DNA of 64,000 nucleotides from Aricia agestis (GCF_905147365.1 NC_056428.1:19002001-19066000), one strand, 5' to 3'; shown: positions 45,284-55,897, counted from the stretch's first letter. The notes: generated by a model not told the origin, from the letters alone. Numbers and translations: made by a program.

Positions 45284-46399
45284 TTCCAAGGTAAAAACAA
45301 TAATAATATGAACTGAAAAGTATTAAATAACTCTTACTCTATAAAAGTGCCTTTTTCAGAATTCGTCTAAATCTCAACTATTTCTGTACATATACTACAG
45401 TCTTCATTATTTGAAGTCGGTACCAGCTAATTTTATCGTGAGTTCAGTCAATGTCAGAATATCTGAAGCTTTTGGGACTGGTACCGACTTAAAAGTAATT
45501 TCACTCTTTTTAGTCATCTACAAGATAAGGCTTTATGCGTAAATAACCACTACGAATGAACTATTCACATTATGTTACTGTAAGCGAAATTGTGGTAAAT
45601 GCTTGCAGTTATCTAAGCGATGCTGCAATTTAAAAACTTTTATCTTTAAAAGTTCAGGAGTTCTGTTCAGTGCCTTTGGACCAAGAGACACCTTCGTATG
45701 AACTTTCTCTTATTCGTAACATATGTTTAAGTTACTAGAAACAACATTTTAACCACTATGAGTCTTTTGATAAATTTCAAGGATTGCTCATAGATCCCAT
45801 CATCAGCTCACCACTTTCGTAATTATTATACAAAAATCAAGATATATCCTACACAACAACACAAGAATTTTGAAAATCGGTCCACAAACAGCGAAATAAT
45901 CATCAAAAATATCTGTTTCGATGCAAAATATCACGAAAAGCATCAATAATTGGGTCATAATGTGATGGCCCATGGCATAATTATGATTTTCATGATGATG
46001 ATCAAATAAATTGATGTGTTGGCTTATGCTTTCAGTTGTTTAAATAACGCCGAAATCCCCGAACCTGTATCTATAAGGATTCAAAAGTTCTGTTGGGTAC
46101 CTTCGGATCCAGGGTATAACCTGGTGCGAAATCTTACTTTTTGGTAGCATTTACCTCGAATGCTTCAGAAAAAATTGAAATCACTATATGTTTCCATACA
46201 AATTTCAAGGAGTCCCCTCGATTCCTCCAGGATCCCATCATCAGATCACCACTTTTGTGAACATGGTACCAAATTTGAGCTAAACCCTATACAACACAAA
46301 AAGAATTTTGAAAATCGGATCACAAACGGCTGAGTTATCGTTGAACATAAGATACATACAGACGAACGTATAACCTCCTCCTTTTTGGAAGTCGGTAAA
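45284..46399. mobile_element. AAAACCGACTTCCA-ended element
   Basis: AAAACCGACTTCCAAG at the left is answered by TTTGGAAGTCGGTAAAAA at the right. Two diverged internal units (about 45655-45910 and 46075-46340) both carry ATCCCATCATCAG, CACCACTTT and AGAATTTTGAAAATCGG. No coding. Confidence 0.6.
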
Positions 46400-46610
46400 A
46401 AGTGACTAACTGACATGGTGATCTATCAACGCACAGCCCAAACCACTGGACGGATCGGGCTGAAATTTTGCATGCAGGTAGATGTTATGACGTAGGCATT
46501 CGCTAAGAAAGGATTTTGATAAATTCCAACCCCAAGGGGTTAAAATAGGGGATGAAAGTTTGTATATAATAATACTTCTTAACGCGAGCGAAGCCGCGGG
46601 CAAAAGCTCG
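46400..46610 (+). mobile_element. Helitron-like element, family H5 (CTCG end)
   Basis: GTGATCTATCAACGCACAGC, CCAAACCACTGGACGGATCG and CCAACCCCAAGGGGTTAAAA lead to GAAGCCGCGGGCAAAAGCTCG (end 46610) before T. It is the plus-oriented equivalent of 22378-22627 and abuts the previous element directly. Confidence 0.7.
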
Positions 46611-47151
46611 TTCAATATAAATTGTGATCTGTCGGATAGGTTTGACATAATCCGACCAAATTACGTAGGTCCGCCATTATAGTATATTATGTATGTATGT
46701 GTGCAGTTCACTGTATTGCATGTAAAATTCTAGGAAGCGCTTTTCAATATTTTGGTCAGTGATACTGAAATTTTATTGTCAGCACCGACGGTCAGCGAGC
46801 GGTCAACGCGATACTAAAATAAGCCTCAACAAAGATGATTACATAATATTTGATAACCCATTCGTATCGTAACGCGCTAATGATAATAAATCTCTCTCGT
46901 TTTATCGCGGCCATATTTCCTCGCACCACGAATTTCCCAGGAGCCCTGCCCTACGTCTAACTGATGCGGCCTATGTATCATGTCACGTAGGCTACATAAG
47001 TGCCTTAGATGTGACGCTTTATTATTTGATATTGAAGAACGATCATCGAAGTAATGAGAGCTAAACTATGAGCAGCTATTTCACAAACATCAAAGGCTCA
47101 TGATAGTGAAAAAGGGTATTGTGTCTTCAGCTTTTTCTAAAATCGTAACTA

Positions 47152-47311
47152 CTATACTCCACTCTGGTTAACTTGTCGCTAGCGGTCGTTGACTCCCTGT
47201 CAAAACAATGAAGTGTCAGATATTGTAAATCGTGGTTTTATATGGAAAATGACAAGTTTTTGACAGGGAGTCAATGACCGCTAGCGACAAGTTAGCCCGA
47301 GTGGAGTATAG
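47152..47311. mobile_element. Foldback element, about 55-bp arms
   Basis: CTATACTCCAC at the left, GTGGAGTATAG at the right, and ACTTGTCGCTAGCGGTC / GACCGCTAGCGACAAGT with GACTCCCTGTCAAAA / TTTTGACAGGGAGTC inside. Confidence 0.85.
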
Positions 47312-47338
47312 CAATTTACGGAACACCTATATTAGGCC

Positions 47339-47471
47339 AAACCTACGCGACCACGCGACTGCAAAACGGGAGCGTCAATACAAAACACACATTTGACAAC
47401 TTGTCAAAATGTGTGTGTTTTGTATTGACGCTCCCGCTTCGCAGTCGCGTGGTCGCGTAGCTCGTAGGTTT
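47339..47471. mobile_element. Second foldback element, 28 bp further on
   Basis: AAACCTACGCGACCACGCGA and GGGAGCGTCAATACAAAACA are mirrored by TGTTTTGTATTGACGCTCCC and TCGCGTGGTCGCGTAG; the centre is ACTTGTC. The right arm carries a 4-bp extra. Confidence 0.85.
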
Positions 47472-47583
47472 GAACAAAGCATTATGTGTAAATTGTAATG
47501 CAAAAAAATCGTGACTGCAACGTCATAAATTGTCTCCAACTGGGAGGCTATATTTTATGATGTTGCACTCACCATTCCAAGTA

Positions 47584-48606
47584 TCTATACTAATATTATA
47601 ATTGGGAAGAGTTTGTTTGTTTGTTTGTTTGAACGCGCTAATCTCAGGAACTACTGGTCCGATTTGAAAAATTCTTTCAGTGTTAGATAGCCCATTTATC
47701 GAGAAAGGTTATAGGCTATATTTTATCGCGCTAAGACTAATAGGAGCGAAGAAATAGAGGAAAGTGTGAAAAAAACGGGAGAAATTATTTGAAATGGCTT
47801 ATTTGAACGCGCTAATCTCAGGAACTACTGGTCCGATTTGAAAAATTCTTTCAGTTTTAGATAGTTTATTTATCGAAAAAGGCTGTAAGCTATATTTTAT
47901 TACGCTAAGAGTAATGGAAGCGAAGAAATAGAGGAAAGTGTGGAAAAAACGGGGGAAATTATTTGAAAGGGCTTATCTCACGGACTACTGGTGCAATTTT
48001 TCTGTTATTTGGCACAGTAAGAACCATACAGTAGATAACAGTAGACCACGTGAAGGATCATAGGCTATTTTTTGGGGACTAATTTGTCTGTGAAATATCT
48101 AATTTACGCGGGTGAAGTGGTCACGACATCACGCGTAAACGGCTGGACCCATTTTGCTGAAATTTGGTATAAAGATACTTTCGAGTCCCGAAAAAGAACA
48201 TAAGATACATTTTGTCCCGGAAAAACGTACGGTTACTGCACAATATACTTTTATCATTTGCACGTAAACTATTCAATCTATTTTGATGGAATTTGGTATG
48301 AAGATACTTTCAGTCTCGGGAAAGGACAAGGGATACTTTTTATCCCGGAAAATATACGGTTCCCGCACAATAAACTTTTTATGATTCTCGCCGAAACTAT
48401 TTAATCAATTTTGATGAAATGGCATGGCATGGAGATTGGAGATACTAATTTGAATCTGGGATGGGACAAGGATTTTTTTTTGTCCCGGAAAAATGTGCGG
48501 TTTCCACACAATATACTTTTCTGATTTGCGCGTAAACGACTCAATCGATGTACGGGAACAACTAAAAACTAAAGTCCACACGGACGAAGTCGCGGGCAAC
48601 AGCTAG
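47584..48606 (+). mobile_element. Non-autonomous Helitron, family H1 (Lep1-like)
   Basis: TCTATACTAATATTATAATT follows A, and the end is GTCGCGGGCAACAGCTAG before T (48607). Tandem units start at about 47631 and 47804 (173 bp), with a partial third at about 47970. Three later blocks around CCCGGAAAAACGTACGG-type text repeat at about 48130-48530. Confidence 0.85.
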
Positions 48607-48930
48607 TATCTATATATTAATACGTGAGCCAAAAACTTTGTATCCCTTTTGACGAAAAATGGGGAAGCGTAAGTGAATGAAAGGACAATGCCCAAAAAAA
48701 ACCCATAGTCGATTAAAATAATTTATGTACAGCAAAGTAGAGCATAAATAGTAGATTGAAAATATGCAATTCATTTTTTTTTAAACCATAACCGCAACCG
48801 ATAATTTGAAAAAATAAATCTGAGATACACAGTGTGGTATCTACTTCGAATCAACTAGTTATTTCCTTAGTTTTTGTGATCTTTCTCGTGAAAGCGATGT
48901 TGATAGACAATAATGTACAATTAAACAGAA

Positions 48931-49408
48931 AAAAAAATCGGCCAAGTGCGAGTCTGACTCGCGCACGAAGGGTTCCGTACCGTAGGGATAAATTGTTTTC
49001 TGTATGGGAGCCCACCTTAATTATTTATTTTATTTTAATTTTGCGATTAAATATTTAAGTGCACTATGTGTGCATTGAGGATTTCATAAAAAAAATCATG
49101 TGTCTACATAATATAGCCATTATAGATTAGGAGCCAAACAGGGCAAAAAATCACGTTTGTTGTATGGGAGCCTCCCTTTAATCTTAATTTTATTTAGTTT
49201 TTAGTATCTGTTGTTACAGCGGCATCAGATATATCTGATGCCGCTGTTTTGTATACACAACGCTGGTTGTGTATACACAACCTGTGAAGATTTCAGAAGT
49301 CTAGCTATAGCGGTTATTGAGTAAGAGCCTGGAGACAGACAGACGGACAGACATCCAAGTCTCAGTCTCATCGAAGTCCCGTTATTTGGGTACGGAACCC
49401 TAAAAAAG
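48931..49408 (+). mobile_element. GGTTCCGTA-family repeat, copy G5
   Basis: It opens AAATCGGCCAAGTGCGAGTC, then GCACGAAGGGTTCCGTACCG, and closes GGGTACGGAACCCTAAAAAA. It contains a perfect 32-bp palindrome (49216-49247). Confidence 0.75.
49216..49247. repeat. Perfect 32-bp palindrome
   Basis: ACAGCGGCATCAGATA is followed directly by its reverse complement. Next to it GTATACACAAC occurs twice (49251 and 49270). Confidence 0.95.
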
Positions 49409-49437
49409 TATGTCAAATAAAATATATTTTAAGAATA

Positions 49438-49811
49438 AACTAAATCACAAGTGGCTTCACTCTACATCCTCTATCGGTTGTATCACGGGGAGTGCTCTAA
49501 GAAATTGTTCGGAATCATACCACCTGCAACTTTTCGCCATTGCCCCACGCAAAAAATATACCATCCTCATCACTTTGATGAGTGGCAGTCTTCCACCGTG
49601 CGGTTTTTGCGTAACTTTCTGCTGCACACTGTAAAACTCTGAAATAAACTGTCACTATATTTTCAATACGACCTGCAAACCTTCAAAGGCCGGCAACGTA
49701 CTTGCAGCTCTTCTAAATTCTAATGGTGCGAGTCTCCATGGGCGACAGTATAGTTGCTTTCCATCAGGTGACCCGTTTGCTCGTTTGCCCCCTTATTTTA
49801 TAAAAAAAAAA
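49438..49811 (+). pseudogene. LINE ORF2 C-terminus whose tail is repeat A
   Basis: One frame reads ASLYILYRLYHGECSKKLFG, then IIPPATFRHCP, YHPHHFDEWQSSTVRFLRNF and LLHTVKL. This is the C-terminal text of a lepidopteran non-LTR ORF2. It becomes DLQTFK, then GRQRTCSSS, entering the same 3' sequence as SINE A, and ends CCCCCTTATTTTATAAAAAA. Stops and frameshifts are present. Confidence 0.7.
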
Positions 49812-50638
49812 CGATCATATAACCGATATCGTCTACTTAATAATCCTAAAAAAACAGTACATATTGTATACAGATTATTTTCTATACCAAACTAACATTC
49901 TATACTGTCAGATATAAAAGTGATAAATATTTAAACATTAAATTCATAAATACATAATTACAACACTGTACATCTGTATTAAAAATATTTTTACTAGGTA
50001 CTAATCGCCACACTATCGTTTGTAGCATCGCGTCGTCCTGAATATCATATAGATTCCTATAAGAAAAGTCAATTAGTTACGATCGTTTTTAAAGTACTCG
50101 GTGATTGTTTAATCCAAAAAGGATATTGTATTTGGGATACAGTATAAGTAGTCTACTATGCCACATATAAATGGTTTCAATCGATTACGGGTTTTTGGTC
50201 CATACATTTTTGGGCATTCGCCTTTTGCACAGTTATAGTTTATATGGTGTAGCAGTGCATCGAGCTAATATTATTTTGAAATTATGCTTTTATCATACAT
50301 TTTTTTAACAAATAAAACATTACACACACTACAACATACACACTAGGAAAAATGACAGACTTTTGAGTGACAAGCCTATACATACGAATTATACTCTTTT
50401 ATTTATGGTTGAAGTCTGTTGACAACAAGATTACAAATTGAAAATGTATTATAGTTTTTTTTTATTGAATCTTAGATACTATTAGACAATGCTTACACGG
50501 CCAGTCTGAGATCAGCTAAGTTCCAGAGACAAGAGTTGAAAAAAAATATGATAAAGTCAATATTTTTTACAAAATATAGGTAGTAGTCCTAATGTCGTTG
50601 AAACTAAGGTCGAATTTCCACCATTGGGTGATCTCTAG

Positions 50639-51760
50639 TACTTGGAATTGTGACTGCAATGATTACTCCGGGGCATTTACTATTACAAAAATCTATATTT
50701 TGGTACATATGCGAAACTCGAGCGGCCTCTTAAGTTAGCTTGCACTGCACGGGACGATGACAAGAATTAAGTTTAAAAGCTTCTTAATTTAAAAACCGCT
50801 GCTTCAGTTACTCTTTAGAAGTGATCTTCATATGAATATCAAAGGGGTTTTGAAGAACTGATTAATTTCGATCGTGCAAGAAAGTAATTAAATTACTAGG
50901 TCGATAAGAAAGTGAAACGTGCGTAAAAAGAAAATTTTAAGCTAGGAAATCCTCCTGACGTTGTGCCTGAGCTGATAATTAATTACAGTTAAGAACATTA
51001 TTTTGATCACGCCAGAATCACACAAAAAATCTAAGATACTTGTAACGGCGCGTTCAGAGTTGCGCGTTTTCTGCTGTATTGGAGTTTGGGAGAACACGCG
51101 AGCTGAATCCGCGCGTTCAGTAAATGCAGAATCCGCGCGTATAAATACATCCTAACATTTCTCTATGTTTGTCGGAGCTTGTAAAAGTGATACTAGCTCG
51201 AAGTAATTAGGTATCTACCTTAAAAAGTTCGCGAGAGCCTAATTTGTTAAACCCGCCTAATATACTTGTGGAGTCAGCTTAAAACTATTTGAAAACTCGT
51301 GTTACAAGTCTTAATTAGGGCGGGGGCGGCCGCTGGGCGGATTGGGCGGGCGGGTAATTCCTGCGACACTGAAATCGCTAATAGCTATTTCAGTGTCGCG
51401 GTTTTGTTTATTTTACGTGAAAACTCTGCACGCAACTTTCAAGGCTTAAAAACTAAAGCCTTAAATGAGGTTTGTAAAGATTTTTTCTGAATATGAAATA
51501 GGAATGTCTGACGATGCAGTCGAAAAGTCTATTACTCGAATTCATGCACGACACTTTTTGCACTGCACACTTTTTTGGGCGATTTTGCTTCCGCGCGCGG
51601 ATCTACAGGGCGATTCACGATTTCCGTTCGACTCGGATTCGGATACTTTACCGTATGGTCGTTGCCTACTTTATTGGATATCGCGCGATTATGTTTTCGA
51701 ATTTGAGTCGAATTGGGCATTGTTAATGTTTGAACAAGTTGCTCGCATCTTGTCTTTTTA
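50639..51760. other. Mostly unassigned intronic DNA with one hairpin
   Basis: GCGACACTGAAAT and ATTTCAGTGTCGC form a hairpin at about 51362-51400. About 51605-51690 resembles 15590-15655 inverted. The overlapping ORFs at 51465-51761 are not supported. Confidence 0.45.
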
Positions 51761-52018
51761 GGGTTCCGTAGCCAATGAGAAAAAACGGAACCCTTATAGA
51801 TTCGTCATGTCTGTCTGTCTGTCTGTCCGTATGTCACAGCCACTTTTCTCTGAAATTATAAGAGCTATACTATTGAAACTTGGTAAGTAGATGTAGTCTG
51901 TGAACCGCAATCAGATTTTGATACAAAAAAGAAAAAAATATTAAAAATTTTAGGGGTCCCCATAGGTACAACTGAAACAAAAAAATATTTTTTTCGTCGA
52001 AGCTATGCGTGTGGAGTA

Positions 52019-53346
52019 CGAGGGCTGCTATTTATGTATCCGGAACTGGCCACTTACAAGAACAATATTTAAAAAGTAATTACAACATTTGAAAATAGAA
52101 CTCTTTGGTTGAAGAATACATTTTGTTTCATGTGACTGTCAATTATTTTTCCATTGTGGCGTCATTTTGAAAATTGCGTGTCTTCATTTGCCATGGATTT
52201 AACGCGTGAACATTTTCGTGCAATGATTTACTACGATTTTCGGCGTGGGCTAAATCAACAACAGTGCTTTATTCAACTCACCGCAACTTTTGGAGATGAA
52301 GCACCATCAAAAACCACTGTTTATCACTGGTACAGTGAGTTTAATCGTGGGCGGTCTATGCTCACGGATGAAAATAAAGAAGGTCGCCCAAAAACAGCTG
52401 TTGTCCCACAAAATATAGATGCTGTGCGGGAACTAATAATGCGTGATCGTCATGTTACATATCGCGAGATAGAGGCGTCCTTAGGCATAAGTATGACGAG
52501 CATACATAAGATATTACACGAACATTTGGCTGTAAAAAAAATATGTTCGCGTTGGATTCCGCACAACTTGACAATCGATCAAAAACGGGCTCGTGTCGAT
52601 TGGTGCAAAAAAATGATAAAAAAATACAACCGTGGTACGTCAAAAGCCGTTTATAATATCTACACAGGTGATGAATCTTGGATCTATGCATATGACCCCG
52701 AAACTAAACAACAGTCAACGGTGTGGGTGTTCCAAGATGAGCCGAAACCAACAAAAGTTACTCGTGCAAAAAGTACTTTGAAGCAAATGGTCGCCTGTTT
52801 TTTTGGAATTAATGGACATGTGGCTACAGTGCCATTAGAGAATCGTAAAACGGTTAATTCTGAATGGTATACGACCATTTGTTTACCAGAAGTCTTTGAA
52901 GAAATAAGAAAGGACAACCGACAACGCAGAATCATATTATACTACGCTTTATTACGCTACTATATCACGCTATTATATCACGACAATGCTAGCTGTCACA
53001 CCTCAGCTGAAACTACTCAGTTTTTGGAGGGTCAAAAGATCGAATTGACTGGTCATCCGCCGTACAGCCCTGATTTGGCACCTAACGATTTCTTTTTATT
53101 TCCATACGCGAAGAACAAATTACGTGGTCAACGTTTTTCGAGCCGCGAAGAGGCTGTTGATGCGTTCAAAATGCACGTTTTGGAGATACCTCAATCAGAA
53201 TGGAAAAAGTGCTATGAAAATTGGTTCCAGCGTATGCAAAAGTGTGTCGATCATCGCGGCGAATATTTTGAAAAGCAATAAAACCATATTAAATGATATA
53301 TGTTTGTTTCTTTTCTTAATTCCGGATACATAAATAGCAGCCCTCG
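52019..53346 (+). mobile_element. Mariner element, 27-bp perfect TIRs, TA duplication
   Basis: CGAGGGCTGCTATTTATGTA plus TCCGGAA at the left equals the reverse complement of the right end. TA lies on both sides (52017-52018 and 53347-53348). It is 1328 bp and encodes the transposase at 52193-53281. Perfect ends imply recent activity. Confidence 0.95.
52193..53281 (+). CDS. Mariner transposase (DD34D), with internal insertion
   Basis: I start at ATG 52193 (MDLTREHFRAMIYYDFRRGL), which matches the usual mariner N-terminus, rather than the in-frame ATG at 52154; 362 codons follow. The N-terminal part carries two helix-turn-helix regions (TTVYHWYSEFNRG; HVTYREIEASLGIS). The linker has RWIPHNLT, the mariner WVPHEL-type motif. 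Catalytic residues are D160 (TGDESWIYAYDPETKQ), D264 (YHDNASCHTS) and D299 (YSPDLAPNDFFLFP), with 34 residues between the last two. D160 and D264 are 103 residues apart against 92 in Mos1. The excess is a tyrosine/leucine-rich stretch (YYALLRYYITLL) coded by a locally repetitive TACGCT/TATCACGCT sequence just before D264. The frame is otherwise open. Such an insertion beside the active site probably harms activity; this is inference. Confidence 0.92.
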   Translation: MDLTREHFRAMIYYDFRRGLNQQQCFIQLTATFGDEAPSKTTVYHWYSEFNRGRSMLTDENKEGRPKTAVVPQNIDAVRELIMRDRHVTYREIEASLGISMTSIHKILHEHLAVKKICSRWIPHNLTIDQKRARVDWCKKMIKKYNRGTSKAVYNIYTGDESWIYAYDPETKQQSTVWVFQDEPKPTKVTRAKSTLKQMVACFFGINGHVATVPLENRKTVNSEWYTTICLPEVFEEIRKDNRQRRIILYYALLRYYITLLYHDNASCHTSAETTQFLEGQKIELTGHPPYSPDLAPNDFFLFPYAKNKLRGQRFSSREEAVDAFKMHVLEIPQSEWKKCYENWFQRMQKCVDHRGEYFEKQ

Positions 53347-53717
53347 TATCTATGGATAGTTCTTGAAAAATTGTATTGAAGTTTGTCATATCATTTTTTT
53401 CTAACCTGAATAGTTTGCGAGAGAGACTCTTCCAAAGTGGTAAAATGTGTGTCCCCCCCTCTAACTTCTAAAGTAGGGGCATGATGTCTAAAAAAATATA
53501 TGATTTACATTACTATAAAAACTACCAACGAAAATTGGTTTGAACGAGATCTAGCTAGTAGTTTTTTTATACGTCATAAGTGGTAAACCTTAAATTAACT
53601 TTCATTGAATCAACTGAAACATAAAAATAAATCAAAAACCTTTTAATTTCATAAAAAATAAACCTTATTTTTGCTGCGGAACCCTTCGTCCAACTCGCTA
53701 CTAAGCCGGTTTTTTTC

Positions 53718-54400
53718 TGTTCTGCGGGCAACACTCGTGGGCGATAACACGCATTACAGGAAAAGCGCCTTTACCAGGAAGAGACAACGTGAGTTTGGAA
53801 AAATATTCACATTGTATAACTATAAGTAAACTGGTTCGAAGAAAGATCAGTTCCATAAATGATTTTTGTAATAATATTTTAAATAAAAAAAAAATTCTCT
53901 TACTCTTGCAAATTTTCAATTTATTATAATGTTCTCGGATGAAGATCTTGCAGATTGTAAAATATATGTTGGTTAGACATGATCATACATTAAGTATGAA
54001 ACCCCTGATGTTTTCGTTGGTGGAGTTCTGCTATAAACACCTCGAAAGGTTTAGTGATGTTCTGTTTATGTCGATGTTGTTTTATCGAGATATTATGCTA
54101 GAAGGTATAAATGTAATTATATGGTAAGGTAACATAATATAACAAAATTTTCAATGTGTCTTCTTTATGAAAATCTTTTGAAATCAAAGATTCTTACCTA
54201 ATTAAATTAGGTACCTACTTATAGTTCTTTATTGTTAGTACTATACAATGATTATCATGTAACACAAAAATATGATACCTTAACGTTTTATCCCGAAATA
54301 GTAATAATAGATGGCTTGAGGCAAGAGCAAAAGCTTACATAATACAACTGAGTCAATTTTTGCACCTGTTGTGGAAATTAACTTTTACTTTCAACTTATA
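53718..54400. other. Unassigned intronic DNA
   Basis: No supported gene; short ORFs at 53701-53919 and 53939-54127 have no recognisable content. Confidence 0.45.
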
Positions 54401-55106
54401 AAAAAAACCGGCCAAGTGCATGTCGGGCAACGCGCAATATAGGGTTCCGTAGTACCGCTAGTTTTTGATAATTTTTGTATGGTCAATGAATGTACATTTA
54501 TAATGTGTTTTACACTACTAACAACATAATTTTAGTTAAATCACGTTCAAAGGAATTTGAACGAAAAGTTCCTTTATACTTCGCCGAATATTTTTTTTAG
54601 TTGATCGACTATTACTCAATAACTTACGAAGTCTTCTTAGCCGTCATAATTTTCCTTTTAAATTCAGCATATTTTCTACTCCCGTGAATTTTGTCACATT
54701 TCCAGAAGCAACCGTTTAGCTGGTATAAGAGGCACTGGACTCTGACGATTTTTTACCACTTTAAAACTTCATATTTCACAAATGGATCCCTAAATCAGAA
54801 AATGGTCTTGATATACTCATAATATTTTAAAAAAACCTATTAAACGACACCCCACATAGTGGGGTGGACGCGAAAAAAAATATCATCCCCGCTTGATGTG
54901 TAGAGGAGGTACCATAATAAAAATATTTTTTTAAGATTTTATATATCATTTTGTCATTAATATATGCATTCATGCCGAATTACAGCTTTATAGGTCCTAT
55001 AGTCTCCGAGTAAAACCGCGGACAGACAGACGGACAGACAGACAGACAGACGGACGGACAGACCGTAACTATAGGGGTTCCCTGTTGACTACGGAACCCT
55101 AAAAAT
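54401..55106 (+). mobile_element. GGTTCCGTA-family repeat, copy G6
   Basis: AAACCGGCCAAGTGCATGTC to TGACTACGGAACCCTAAAAA, with GACAGACAGACGGACGG tract at 55020-55060. It is the inverse of G7 (57728-58164), which lies 2.6 kb away across exon C. Confidence 0.75.
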
Positions 55107-55813
55107 GCTGTTAACGAAATTGGCCCCTACACACAACACTTAAACTTCATAAAACCTTTAAATATCGATAATAACCAGCACATCACTAGTGTTTGTAGTA
55201 ATTTAACGAGTGTTTCTCATCTATACTGCTGGCTGCTCATAAAACACAAATGGTTTTTTCATAAAACAACGTTACGATGTGTGCAAAATACGTTCCATAT
55301 TATTTAGAAACGTTACGCACGAAGTTTGATGAAACGTGTAATTAAATTATTAAGCGTATTGAGAGAAGCCTCTTTTCTCACATTTCCTTTAAAGTTTTCT
55401 GAATATGAATTATTAAAAAGTATCTTATAAAATCTTATAAATGGAACTGCCAATTGGGAAATATTTTGTACCAGTTTTATTCACAAAACTTTTTGATGTC
55501 ATGTAATCAAAACTTTTTGCATACCTCATGAACTTATTTATTTCTTTAATATATAACTTATCTTAAAGAAATAAATCAGTACATCATATAACCTATCTTA
55601 AAAATTTTAAGTATGACGTTACTACATCCGATAGTGGATAGGACATAATATTATTAGGTATACTTGTCATAATATCGGCCGTGTGCCGTGTATGTGTTGG
55701 TGAGCCGCTCACCGCTCATATTAGTATGCTTGCGATGCTTGTTTGAAGTCAGCCTACTGGTTCGATGTGTGTATCTTAAATACAATTTCTAAAAAAATGT
55801 TTTTTTTTGTCAG
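55107..55813. other. Intron sequence before exon C
   Basis: AT-rich, no element recognised; the last 15 bp (TTTTTTTTTGTCAG) form the acceptor tract. Confidence 0.5.
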
Positions 55814-55897
55814 ATGTACGCGATGGTGTGCGTCATATCTCAGTTCCAGGAGTACATGGACGGGCGAGGGACCGCCGCGTTTGACTACTCAGATAGG
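55814..55897 (+). CDS. Internal exon C of the same membrane protein gene
   Basis: An 84-bp exon follows a T-rich tract and CAG (ending 55813) and is followed by GTAAGT at 55898. It encodes 28 residues in phase 0: the end of a membrane helix (MYAMVCVISQF), then a cytoplasmic-looking segment QEYMDGRGTAAFDYSDR. A helix followed by a tyrosine- or glutamine-rich Q-x-Y segment and a GRGT-like stretch is what I expect near the C-terminal end of DUF4728-type insect tetraspans; this family assignment is tentative. GC content is markedly above the flanks. The terminal exon is not visible before 64000, so either a further long intron follows or the last exon is beyond the window. Confidence 0.82.

Larger units (their letters stand above)
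48687..50219. mobile_element. Putative TIR element inside H2
   Basis: CAATGCCCAAAAA and AACCCATAGTCGATTAAAA at the left correspond to the complements of TTTCAATCGATTACGGGTT and TTTTTGGGCATTCG at the right. The inverted ends are imperfect, with a 17-bp length difference, so this is tentative. Confidence 0.45.
48609..50638 (+). mobile_element. Helitron family H2, split by a 1.5-kb insertion
   Basis: TCTATATATTAATACGTGAG starts 2 bp after the H1 element ends; the 3' part resumes at about 50222 (TTTTGCACAGTTATAG) and ends TGGGTGATCTCTAG before T. Between about 48677 and 50222 is foreign DNA, including G5 and a LINE 3' end. Confidence 0.8.
51761..53717 (-). mobile_element. GGTTCCGTA-family repeat, copy G2, hosting a mariner
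   Basis: GGGTTCCGTAGCC to GTCCAACTCGCTACTAAGCC. It is parallel to G1; removing the mariner restores GTGTGGAGTATCTATGGATA, which matches G1 (GTGTGGGGTATCTATGGATA). Confidence 0.75.

Noticed and set aside
51465..51761. 98-residue ORF with overlapping ORFs in other frames
   Set aside because: Multiple overlapping open frames on both strands over a dispersed repeat suggest chance openness.
52154..52192. Upstream ATG as mariner start
   Set aside because: The 13 extra residues do not resemble mariner N-termini, whereas MDLTREHFRAM does.
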